A stretch of DNA of 64,000 bases from Fibrella aestuarina BUZ 2. Lineage in GTDB: Bacteria; Bacteroidota; Bacteroidia; Cytophagales; Spirosomataceae. Positions 1 to 5,170 of the stretch are shown piece after piece (position 1 is the first letter of the stretch; each line of letters begins with the position of its first letter). The translations under genes and the position numbers were made by a program. Under the pieces are notes generated by a model. It was not told the origin of the DNA and ran no database searches. It worked only from the letters and a program-made list of their open reading frames with translations. The DNA lies in contig NC_020054.1 of the NCBI RefSeq assembly GCF_000331105.1, forward strand, positions 4,928,555 to 4,992,554, in the 5' to 3' direction.

Positions 1-495
1 GAGAATACAGCAGATCATCGACAACGGCATACCCAGTAACGTACCCTTAATACTTTGCGTCATGGCCACGGCCGCAAACAGGTTATCGATCGAGAACACC
101 AGATCGGTAAACATAACCTCGGTGATCGTCGCCGTCAGCACCGTCAGCCTGAGCACGCGAATCAGCCACGCGACCCAACCAGGTATCTCCCCTTCTTCGG
201 TCGAATCTGGCTGCTTCGTAATCAGCTTATAGCCTACCGGTATCAAGTACACACCGCCAAGCAGTACCGCAATACCACCGATATGCGGATTGTTCATGAT
301 CACCGAGACAAACAGGAGCATAATGACCCGCAAGCCTATAGCTCCGATCATGCCAAAATTCACGACTTTATTCCGATCGGCTGGGCGAGCCTTCTGAGCG
401 ATCATGCTTATCACCAACGCGTTGTCGACGGAAAGCAGGCCTTCCAGAAAGACAACGGTCGCCAGGGCGGTGATAATTTGAAGTAATACTTCCAT
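1..495 (-). CDS. TerC family integral membrane protein (partial, runs off the left edge)
   Basis: An open frame on the minus strand starts at the ATG complementary to 493-495 and stays open to base 1, giving 165 visible residues. The protein is strongly hydrophobic and has two copies of the family signature, S-x-DN: GLLSVDNALV near residue 25 and VFSIDNLFA near residue 135. These acidic intramembrane motifs are typical of TerC/Alx/YkoY proteins, which act in metal-ion export and tellurite resistance at the inner membrane. It lies directly downstream of terD on the same strand, separated by a terminator. The C-terminus is outside the window. Confidence 0.85.
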   Translation of the reverse strand, partial: MEVLLQIITALATVVFLEGLLSVDNALVISMIAQKARPADRNKVVNFGMIGAIGLRVIMLLFVSVIMNNPHIGGIAVLLGGVYLIPVGYKLITKQPDSTEEGEIPGWVAWLIRVLRLTVLTATITEVMFTDLVFSIDNLFAAVAMTQSIKGTLLGMPLSMICCIL

Positions 496-513
496 AGTGT
501 TAAGACTAGTTGG

Positions 514-561
514 GTGAAAAAATCAACGGGTTGCAACCAGTTAGCACCAGTTGCAACCCGT
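514..561 (-). terminator. rho-independent terminator of terD
   Basis: A perfect 12-bp inverted repeat (526-537 with 550-561, core ACGGGTTGCAAC) is followed on the minus strand by TTGATTTTTT. It lies just after the terD stop and before terC. Confidence 0.8.
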
Positions 562-573
562 ATGAGATCGTAC

Positions 574-1188
574 TCATCGGTAGTCGGCCGCAATCGTGTT
601 GAGGTCGCCGATGAAGCCCCGCCCGATGGCTTTACCCTTCAGCTGGTCGCCTTTCCAGTAGAATTCGCACATGACTACGCCGGTCTGCTTCGAGAACTCT
701 TCAGCGAGGTCATACTGAATATCTTCGCCATCCCCCGGGAAACGGCAATACGCGTCCTCAACCTGACCAAAGTTCTGCCGGCGCTCGGCCGCTTTGTAGA
801 TGATGAGTGCGACAATGATCTTCTTGTCTTTAGGCAGGTTGTTGGCGTTGATGTACAGCACCTCGTCATCGCCAGCACCCTTACCCGTCAGGTTGTCTTT
901 AGTAATAGCGATCGGCTGGGTTTGCAGAATTCGGTCGTTTACGGCCTGCTGGTTCACCAGGATGCCACCGTAGGCCGTATTCGATGAGGTGCCTTTACCG
1001 TCGACGTTTCCGAAGTAGTACGTGTTTTCAAGGGTTAGGCCCTTACTGTCTGACGCATTGACGACCAAGCCATACACGTCGATGTCGAAGGCACCTTCTT
1101 TCCAGCCCAGACCTATTTTGATCTTTTCGGCACCGGCATCACCTTCTTTAAGGAGCGCGATGTTTTCTCCTTTCTCTAATTTGTACAT
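574..1188 (-). CDS. terD: TerD family stress/tellurium resistance protein
   Basis: About 204 residues with the standard TerD N-terminus, L-x-KGENIALLKE, then GLGW, a D-x-D pair in FDIDVYG and a GAGDDEVLYIN stretch that matches the calcium-binding acidic loop of the family. TerD proteins are soluble, bind Ca2+ and belong to the Ter chemical-stress and phage-resistance network together with TerC. A longer start at 1236 is possible, but the ATG at 1188 gives the usual family N-terminus. A terminator lies on each side, so it is probably transcribed alone, next to terC and downstream of the Ro60/tRNA unit. Confidence 0.88.
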   Translation of the reverse strand: MYKLEKGENIALLKEGDAGAEKIKIGLGWKEGAFDIDVYGLVVNASDSKGLTLENTYYFGNVDGKGTSSNTAYGGILVNQQAVNDRILQTQPIAITKDNLTGKGAGDDEVLYINANNLPKDKKIIVALIIYKAAERRQNFGQVEDAYCRFPGDGEDIQYDLAEEFSKQTGVVMCEFYWKGDQLKGKAIGRGFIGDLNTIAADYR

Positions 1189-1221
1189 GACACTATTTGT
1201 TGAATGTGAAAATTGGGCACT

Positions 1222-1253
1222 AAAAAGCCCTGCCATCGGACCACATGGCAGGG
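1222..1253 (-). terminator. terminator ending the Ro60-ncRNA-tRNA-Arg unit
   Basis: The 9-bp repeat CCCTGCCAT/ATGGCAGGG (1228-1236 with 1245-1253) is followed on the minus strand by CTTTTT. It lies between tRNA-Arg and terD. Confidence 0.8.
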
Positions 1254-1314
1254 GTACGTCTATTCTCAGGGCAGCTGGTAACGGTCCACGGCGCGTCCAT
1301 CATTGAAAAAATTG

Positions 1315-1388
1315 TGAGCAGCGAGGGACTCGAACCCCCAGCCAACTGATCCGTAATCAGACGTTCTATCCAATTGAACTAGCCGCTC
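1315..1388 (-). tRNA. tRNA-Arg(ACG)
   Basis: Cloverleaf with acceptor GAGCGGC/GCTGCTC (one G-U), anticodon loop TTACGGA and T-loop TTCGAGT. CCA is not encoded. Its 5' end is three bases after the 3' stem of ncRNA A, so RNase P cleavage here would also define that RNA's 3' end. Confidence 0.93.
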
Positions 1389-1391
1389 AAA

Positions 1392-1511
1392 ACAGACCGG
1401 GCAACAAGCGGTTCAGGATGTGCCCCCAATGGGCGGCCCCCAGGGGTAAAAGCTGGGCGGGGGACAAGAATCGAACTTGCGAAGTAGCCCGTTCCTACGG
1501 CACCGGTCTGT
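1392..1511 (-). ncRNA. Y-RNA-like ncRNA A (T-arm-bearing module)
   Basis: About 120 nt between the Ro60 stop codon and tRNA-Arg. The outer stem ACAGACCGG/CCGGTCTGT is 9 perfect base pairs (1503-1511 with 1392-1400). Inside are the conserved 5' box TGCCGTA (1496-1502) and 3' box GCTTGTTGC (1401-1409), then an inner stem 1488-1495 with 1410-1417 interrupted by an A-A/A-A internal loop, then TACTTCG. The centre holds a T-arm (CAAG, loop TTCGATT, CTTG), a C-rich/G-rich acceptor-like helix and a D-arm-like hairpin, but no anticodon arm. This layout is like the tRNA-mimicking module described for bacterial YrlA Y RNAs. The family is seen in the sequence; binding to Ro60 is inferred from fold and position. 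A plain degraded tRNA is less likely because three sister copies share the non-tRNA flanks. Confidence 0.6.
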
Positions 1512-1524
1512 ATGTCGTTTGCCC

Positions 1525-3045
1525 TTACAGGCTTATTTCGTGAATCGTATCCAGCACGGTACCACCCTGCTCGATGTCGCCCAGCACGTCGAAAATCTTG
1601 TCGGACCAGCCCGCGATGAGGTAGACGTCCGCCGCCATGACTTGTACCGGACTGGTACCGTAGCCGGCCAGATCGAACAGGTACAGTTTGGCTTTTGGGA
1701 ACAGCTGCTTATACCGCACCCAGTAGGTGGCCATTGATTGGTTATAGCCAGACGAATCCCAAAGCTGACAGTCAGTAAAGATCATGACTTTGTCAGCCTG
1801 GTGCCGGCGCTCGATCAGGTCTTTCAAAACCAGATACCCGTTGGTCGAATAACCCACTTGGTTCTGTAGCCGGTCAAGCAGCTCGATGTTGGTCAGCACG
1901 CCCTTGCTCATCAGCGAGATCGTCGCCCAGCGATCGCCAAACACGCCTGCCAGCACGTTAGCGCATTTACCATGCAGCAGCATACCTAACAGTAGACCGA
2001 TGTCGTAATTCTGGATTGTGCTGTTCTCTGATATCGCTTTGCGCATCGAACCCGATACGTCACAGGCGATCACCACCCGCGTATCGATCTCGAAGCCGCG
2101 TAGGTTGTTTACGCTGGCCTGCAGGGCGGTTTCCAGCGTTTCGCCGAGGTAGCTGAGGTACGGCGACTGGAGCTTTTTCAACTCGCGGTACGCCGCCAGG
2201 TAGCGGAACGGTAGCTGCCGCGCCTTTCGGACGGCCTGCTCGTTGGCGAGCGTGACGGAGACCGTTTTGAGGTGAGCCGCATCGATGCCGGCTTCGAGCA
2301 TATTGCGCAGGTTCCGCAGCAGGGCCATGTAGCCCGTTTTACGGCTGTCGATCAACTCATGCCACTTTTCGCGGGTGGCTTCCTGTTTCGCTTCAGGGCT
2401 GTCATGCGCTTGTTGGCCCAACGCGCTTAGCTCGGTTTCCCACGTGTAGGGCGTTTGCAACGTACCCTTCACCAGTTTGTCGAATACCCGCTGCTGGGCC
2501 GCGTCCTTGGCTCTGGGGTGCACCAGAAACAGAGCGTCCCGCAGGGTGATGTCCGCTTTCCGGTTGTACTTCGCCAGCTGGTACTCGTCGAACCGGTTAA
2601 ACGCTGCTGCCAGCCCTTTCTGCAACTGCTTCGAGAGCTTATTCAGCTTCTTGGTACCAGACCGCCCATTGGCCGCCTGATAGTAAGCCAGCAGTTCAGT
2701 AATCTCGTCAGGGCGTTGAATCACCCGGGCGATGGTGCGGCTGACCAGGTCATCACCGTTGTGGCGCATCGCCAACGTACCCAATAACACGATCGGAGCC
2801 GTGCGCAGGTACATTTGTTCGCGGGCGTAAACAGCCAGTTTGGCCAGAAACAACGGGGAAACTTGGTTGGCGAGATTGACGATCCGGGTTAGCCGCTCAT
2901 CCGCTTTCTCGTAAGTAACGTCGGCCAGCAGCGTGGTCACGACGGCGGAGTATAACTCCAGCTCAGCGGGCACCGAATACGCCGATGCGCCTTCGTGGTT
3001 GAGCGTGTCCGGGGCCGTCCCGGTCGGGGTAGTGTTGAAACGCAT
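1525..3045 (-). CDS. Ro60 family RNA-binding protein (TROVE domain plus vWA domain)
   Basis: 506 residues. The N-terminal two thirds are the helical TROVE ring of Ro60/Rsr. The C-terminal third is a von Willebrand A domain with an intact MIDAS: DVSGSM near residue 330, a Thr in YSTNG and the Asp of FTDCQ. Ro60 proteins bind the ends of misfolded RNAs in the ring cavity and Y RNAs on the outer surface, and in Deinococcus and Salmonella they act in RNA decay and repair, often after stress. Here the gene is flanked on both sides by family ncRNAs (A 14 bases downstream of the stop, B 55 bases upstream of the start) and embedded in a tRNA operon. That arrangement suggests co-expression of protein and partner RNAs. 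Length and motifs are normal for the family. Confidence 0.93.
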   Translation of the reverse strand: MRFNTTPTGTAPDTLNHEGASAYSVPAELELYSAVVTTLLADVTYEKADERLTRIVNLANQVSPLFLAKLAVYAREQMYLRTAPIVLLGTLAMRHNGDDLVSRTIARVIQRPDEITELLAYYQAANGRSGTKKLNKLSKQLQKGLAAAFNRFDEYQLAKYNRKADITLRDALFLVHPRAKDAAQQRVFDKLVKGTLQTPYTWETELSALGQQAHDSPEAKQEATREKWHELIDSRKTGYMALLRNLRNMLEAGIDAAHLKTVSVTLANEQAVRKARQLPFRYLAAYRELKKLQSPYLSYLGETLETALQASVNNLRGFEIDTRVVIACDVSGSMRKAISENSTIQNYDIGLLLGMLLHGKCANVLAGVFGDRWATISLMSKGVLTNIELLDRLQNQVGYSTNGYLVLKDLIERRHQADKVMIFTDCQLWDSSGYNQSMATYWVRYKQLFPKAKLYLFDLAGYGTSPVQVMAADVYLIAGWSDKIFDVLGDIEQGGTVLDTIHEISL

Positions 3046-3099
3046 CCGATTGGTTTTATACTGCCCCGCATCGGCGGTAACGGGGCGACACTAAAAAAT

Positions 3100-3192
3100 G
3101 CGTCAGGTAACAGACGAAGCGGGGAGGCAGGGCCCGTCAGGCCCAGGCGCAAAGGATGGCTGCGAAGTATCCCACTTCTACGACACTAACGC
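3100..3192 (-). ncRNA. Y-RNA-like ncRNA B (short form, upstream of Ro60)
   Basis: 93 nt. Outer stem GCGTTAG/CTGACGC (3186-3192 with 3100-3106), conserved boxes TGTCGTA (3179-3185) and GTCTGTTAC (3107-3115), inner stem GAAGTGGG/CCCGCTTC (3171-3178 with 3116-3123, one G-U) and ATACTTCG. The C-G pair next to the outer stem in the other copies is U-A here, a compensatory change. The module is only two hairpins, CGCAG...TTGCG and GGGCC...GGCCC, with no T-loop. The minus strand reads ATTTTTT right after the outer stem, so this copy may carry its own terminator or attenuate Ro60 transcription. Confidence 0.55.
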
Positions 3193-3214
3193 CAGGAAAC
3201 CGGCCGATTTCCTG
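3193..3214 (-). other. hairpin between tRNA-Met and ncRNA B
   Basis: CAGGAAA and TTTCCTG pair perfectly over 7 bp around an 8-base loop. The hairpin fills the whole gap between the encoded CCA of the tRNA and the first base of ncRNA B's outer stem. It may separate the two RNAs during processing. Confidence 0.5.
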
Positions 3215-3312
3215 TGGAGAACCGGGCTGGACTCGAACCAGCGACCTGTCAGGTGAATCCGTGTACCCTAACCGCATGAGCCTGACCGCTCTACCAACTG
3301 AGCTACCGATAC
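3215..3312 (-). tRNA. tRNA-Met(CAT) with a 20-nt insertion in the anticodon loop
   Basis: Acceptor GTATCGG/CCGGTTC (one T-T mismatch), D-arm, 6-bp anticodon stem GTCAGG/CCTGAC, variable loop AGGTC, T-loop TTCGAGT and an encoded CCA are all normal. The loop between GTCAGG and CCTGAC is 27 nt instead of 7: it begins CTCAT as in any Met tRNA, then carries about 20 extra bases before the stem resumes. The extra bases lie 3' of the anticodon, around the canonical 37/38 intron site. They are far too short for a group I intron. It is either a pseudogene or a tRNA needing splicing of a kind not normally found in bacteria. Confidence 0.7.
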
Positions 3313-3315
3313 AAA

Positions 3316-3450
3316 ACACCAGGCAACAGGCGAAGCGGGAGAATTTAGCGCTCTAACCCACTGAGCTATGAAGGCTACGCCCCCAACGGGATTCGAACCC
3401 GCGACCTCTCGATTACCAATCGAAGTAACCCGCTTCTACGGCACTGGTAT
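3316..3450 (-). ncRNA. Y-RNA-like ncRNA C carrying a circularly permuted tRNA-Thr(GGT) module
   Basis: 135 nt. Outer stem ATACCAG/CTGGTGT (3444-3450 with 3316-3322, one G-U), boxes TGCCGTA (3437-3443) and GCCTGTTGC (3323-3331), inner stem GAAGCGGG/CCCGCTTC (3429-3436 with 3332-3339), then TTACTTCG. The enclosed module contains every arm of a threonine tRNA but in permuted order: anticodon arm (loop TTGGTAA, anticodon GGT), T-arm (loop TTCGAAT), acceptor 3' strand TGGGGGC, a three-base loop GTA, acceptor 5' strand GCCTTCA, then a D-arm (GCTC, AGTGGGTTA, GAGC). The two acceptor strands form 7 consecutive pairs. The opening lies between D- and anticodon arms, where the Y-like stem is attached. 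It starts at the CCA of tRNA-Ile and ends three bases before tRNA-Met. Confidence 0.6.
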
Positions 3451-3526
3451 GGTGTGATAACAAGGATTTGAACCTCGGGCCTCCAACTTATCAGGCTGGT
3501 GCTCTAACCAACTGAGCTATTACCAC
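3450..3526 (-). tRNA. tRNA-Ile(GAT)
   Basis: Acceptor GTGGTAA/TTATCAC, anticodon loop CTGATAA, T-loop TTCAAAT and encoded CCA. The last A of CCA is also the first base of ncRNA C's outer stem, so the two RNAs abut. Confidence 0.94.
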
Positions 3527-3554
3527 GCACTCTTATATAGTCACTCGGTACTAC

Positions 3555-3631
3555 TGGTGGACAAGCCCGGACTTGAACCGGGGGTCTTCCGCTTGCAAGG
3601 CGGGTGCTTTAGCCATCTAAGCTACTCGCCC
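3555..3631 (-). tRNA. tRNA-Ala(TGC)
   Basis: Acceptor GGGCGAG/CTTGTCC with two G-U pairs, anticodon loop CTTGCAA, T-loop TTCAAGT, encoded CCA. The last codons of the upstream HNH gene read into its 5' third. Confidence 0.93.
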
Positions 3632-4061
3632 ATATTTTCCATCCGAGTTGTTTAGCTGTCTTCCTGCGATGACAGTTAGCGCATCGGATTTCGCACTTAT
3701 CGATCTCGGTTTGCAGGGTTTGCAGTGACACCCCACTCCGTACCAGGTTACTGATGGCTTCTCGTTTGGTGGTCTGATCAAGGTGATCGAATTCCAAGAC
3801 GACAGGGTCACTTTCACCACAGTCTACACAAGAATGTGTTGATAGGTAGTCAATGACATATTGACTGTTCCTGTCTCGACATTGCTTGTTCAGCCTGTAA
3901 GCGTTTGCCTTGTGCTTCTCGGTGTTATTCTCGTAATACTTTCTCGAATGAACCGATTGGCACTGTTTACAAACGCTATGACGCTTGCCCGTAACCTTAT
4001 TGCGCAAGGAAAACTGCGCTTCAGCTTTGGGCTCTTTGCACTTGCTACAAATCCTTTCCAT
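3609..4061 (-). CDS. HNH endonuclease with zinc-ribbon N-terminus
   Basis: About 150 residues from the ATG at 4061. Paired cysteines C-x2-C appear near residues 4-7 (CSKC) and again in VCKQC, a zinc-ribbon type N-terminus. The HNH core follows: CVDCGE, then EFDHLD, then CANCHRRK, giving the His and Cys residues of a zinc-stabilised HNH fold. Such free-standing HNH enzymes are common homing endonucleases in phage genomes, including phage tRNA clusters. The gene sits between a truncated tRNA-Ala (4137-4180) and a complete tRNA-Ala, and its stop codon is inside the latter. A longer start at 4094 would run through the hairpin at 4063-4092, so 4061 is preferred. Confidence 0.82.
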   Translation of the reverse strand: MERICSKCKEPKAEAQFSLRNKVTGKRHSVCKQCQSVHSRKYYENNTEKHKANAYRLNKQCRDRNSQYVIDYLSTHSCVDCGESDPVVLEFDHLDQTTKREAISNLVRSGVSLQTLQTEIDKCEIRCANCHRRKTAKQLGWKIWASSLDG

Positions 4062-4062
4062 A

Positions 4063-4092
4063 GTCTCGCAATATACAAAATAACTGCGAGAC
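4063..4092 (-). promoter_or_regulatory. hairpin abutting the HNH start codon
   Basis: GTCTCGCA and TGCGAGAC (4063-4070 with 4085-4092) form 8 perfect pairs ending one base before the ATG at 4061. It covers the position of a ribosome binding site and could limit translation of the endonuclease. Confidence 0.5.
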
Positions 4093-4136
4093 ACTTACTA
4101 ATTACTCCCTGAAATTCAGCCACTTATCTAGCAAAA

Positions 4137-4180
4137 CCTGCTTGCAAGGCAAGCGTTCTAGCCAACTGAACTACGAGCCC
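4137..4180 (-). pseudogene. 5' fragment of a tRNA-Ala(TGC)
   Basis: Acceptor 5' strand GGGCTCG, D-arm GTTC...GAAC and a complete anticodon arm with loop CTTGCAA are present, then the sequence stops resembling a tRNA: there is no T-arm and no matching acceptor 3' strand. It is not a copy of the intact tRNA-Ala downstream, from which it differs at many positions. Truncation by arrival of the HNH gene is the simplest reading. Confidence 0.65.
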
Positions 4181-4194
4181 ATTCTTTACTCTTG

Positions 4195-4266
4195 TCACCG
4201 GTACGGGAATCGAACCCGTCTCCTCACCGTGAAAGGATGATGGCCTAGCCGATAGCCGAACCGGTG
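4195..4266 (-). tRNA. tRNA-Glu(TTC)
   Basis: Acceptor CACCGGT/ACCGGTG pairs perfectly, anticodon loop CTTTCAC, T-loop TTCGATT. CCA is not encoded. The acceptor differs from the usual bacterial tRNA-Glu start. Confidence 0.9.
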
Positions 4267-4391
4267 GTTGGCGGTCGGGCCTCCCTCTTCGGGATCGCCT
4301 CCGCCTCACGAACACATACACTACTCCGTACGGCATTGACGAGCCTCGTGCTGGCCCCCGGTTCGTACCCCTCCCCGGCATGGGTTGTCGT
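4267..4391. other. spacer between ncRNA D and tRNA-Glu
   Basis: 125 bases with no tRNA or ORF I can support. It contains one isolated TGCCGTA on the minus strand, resembling the ncRNA 5' box, but no matching 3' box or outer stem. Confidence 0.5.
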
Positions 4392-4482
4392 GGCTAGGCG
4401 ACAAGCGTATTAGGTGGTTGAATCCGCGATTGTGGTGCAGATTTCGTTATGAGCGAAGTAACCCAACACTACGGCACTAACC
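4392..4482 (-). ncRNA. Y-RNA-like ncRNA D (Met-anticodon-like hairpin)
   Basis: 91 nt starting at the base after the CCA of tRNA-Gly. Outer stem GGTTAG/CTAGCC (4477-4482 with 4392-4397), boxes TGCCGTA (4470-4476) and GCTTGTCGC (4398-4406), inner stem GTGTTGGGT/ACCTAATAC (4461-4469 with 4407-4415, two G-U), then TACTTCG. The inner stem sequence differs entirely from those of B and C yet still pairs. The module is two hairpins: TTCG-CTCATAA-CGAA, whose loop is identical to a methionine anticodon loop, and AATCTGC/GCGGATT. No T-arm is visible. Confidence 0.55.
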
Positions 4483-4558
4483 TGGAGCGGATGAACAGGC
4501 TCGAACTGTCCGCCTACTGCTTGGAAGGCAGTCGCTCTACCACATGAGCTACACCCGC
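4483..4558 (-). tRNA. tRNA-Gly(TCC)
   Basis: Acceptor GCGGGTG/CATCCGC, anticodon loop CTTCCAA, T-loop TTCGAGC, encoded CCA. Immediately followed by ncRNA D. Confidence 0.94.
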
Positions 4559-4580
4559 TTACTATACTAAATACTCACCG

Positions 4581-4754
4581 CGATACTGGCAGGGCTCGAA
4601 CCTGCACCCAAGGGGGGTGGCGCTACCCGTTCCGGATTCTGATGGTTGTTCGGCTTCCAACCAACCACCCGAGCGCCCACTCTAGCCTTCGACCCGTGGT
4701 AACCTCCCAGCTGATCAGACCGGGATTCGTGTCTACCAATTTCACCACAGCATC
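4581..4754 (-). tRNA. Leu-type tRNA with a roughly 75-90 nt insertion
   Basis: The ends form a proper class II tRNA: acceptor GATGCTG/CAGTATC (7 pairs, one G-U), a Leu-type D-arm, a variable-arm hairpin CACCC/GGGTG and T-arm GCAGG-TTCGAGC-CCTGC. The gene spans 174 nt instead of about 85. Joining CCGGT-CT to CAGAA-TCCGG restores a 7-nt loop CTCAGAA with anticodon CAG, which implies about 75 inserted bases in the anticodon loop. Other splits are possible because ATCAG repeats at both edges. The insertion is too short for a group I intron and has its own hairpin GGTTG/CAACC. It could be a pseudogene. Confidence 0.55.
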
Positions 4755-4759
4755 TACGA

Positions 4760-4835
4760 TGGAGCTTCAGATAGGACTTGAACCCACAACCGGCCGCTTA
4801 CAAAGCGGCTGCTCTACCAGTTGAGCTACAGAAGC
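4760..4835 (-). tRNA. tRNA-Thr(TGT)
   Basis: Acceptor GCTTCTG/CTGAAGC with one T-T mismatch, anticodon loop TTTGTAA, T-loop TTCAAGT, encoded CCA. Confidence 0.92.
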
Positions 4836-4838
4836 TTG

Positions 4839-4928
4839 TTACTTATTGAACGTCCCCTTGCCGAGCCAGATCAGGATTCCGACGACCCCTGCGACAACAC
4901 CGAGAACAAATCCGAAGACGAAAGCCAT
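4839..4928 (-). CDS. possible 29-residue single-pass membrane peptide
   Basis: ATG at 4928 opens a short frame with one Gly/Val/Ile-rich membrane segment followed by KGTFNK. It starts right after the terminator of the initiator tRNA. There is no homology I recognise, and it may be a chance frame. The longer frame upstream of 4928 is only the shadow of the tRNA. Confidence 0.25.
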   Translation of the reverse strand: MAFVFGFVLGVVAGVVGILIWLGKGTFNK

Positions 4929-4936
4929 AGGAGTAG

Positions 4937-4976
4937 AAAAAATGGCCCGGCGTAAAACCCTTAAAAACGCCGGGCC
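4937..4976 (-). terminator. terminator after initiator tRNA-Met
   Basis: GGCCCGGCG/CGCCGGGCC (4944-4952 with 4968-4976) forms 9 pairs, followed on the minus strand by ATTTTTT. The initiator tRNA is therefore probably its own transcript. Confidence 0.8.
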
Positions 4977-4993
4977 GGCACTTAACTCAACCT

Positions 4994-5069
4994 TGGTGGC
5001 GGGGACGGGACTTGAACCCGTGACCTCTGGGTTATGAGCCCAGCAAGCTACCAACTGCTCCACCCCGCT
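4994..5069 (-). tRNA. initiator tRNA-Met(CAT)
   Basis: Starts A-GCGGGG with A1 opposite C72 unpaired, then the TGGAGCAGTTGG D-region, three G-C pairs flanking the loop CTCATAA, and encoded CCA. The unpaired 1-72 position and G-rich anticodon stem are initiator hallmarks. Confidence 0.92.
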
Positions 5070-5078
5070 ATCTGGTTG

Positions 5079-5111
5079 CAAGTATAATCAATGAATTGCT
5101 ATCGAGAACAA
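5079..5111 (-). promoter_or_regulatory. Bacteroidota-type promoter for initiator tRNA
   Basis: On the minus strand TTG (5109-5111) precedes TATACTTG (5079-5086), matching the -33 TTG and -7 TAnnTTTG pattern. The predicted start is a few bases before the tRNA 5' end at 5069. Confidence 0.45.
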
Positions 5112-5170
5112 TTTATTGCTCTTAAAAACTAAATATAGTTTAGCCTCTCCCCCCTATCGCCTAGGCAGTT

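Noticed and set aside
1456..1524. An ordinary tRNA gene on the minus strand with T-arm GTTCGATTC
   Set aside because: No matching acceptor 5' strand or anticodon arm exists upstream. The flanks match the three other family ncRNAs, so it is treated as ncRNA A.
4137..4180. tRNA-Ala fragment as an attachment site
   Set aside because: Integration normally duplicates the 3' end of a tRNA gene; this is a 5' part and differs from the intact tRNA-Ala.
4300..4345. Fifth member of the ncRNA family at an isolated TGCCGTA
   Set aside because: No 3' box, outer stem or TACTTCG in the right places.
4581..4754. Group I intron in the Leu-type tRNA
   Set aside because: The insertion is under 100 bases, too short for the conserved catalytic core, and no core motifs are seen.
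4839..5081. 80-residue minus-strand protein
   Set aside because: The first 51 codons are the initiator tRNA and its terminator read as protein. Only the last 29 codons are kept, at low confidence.
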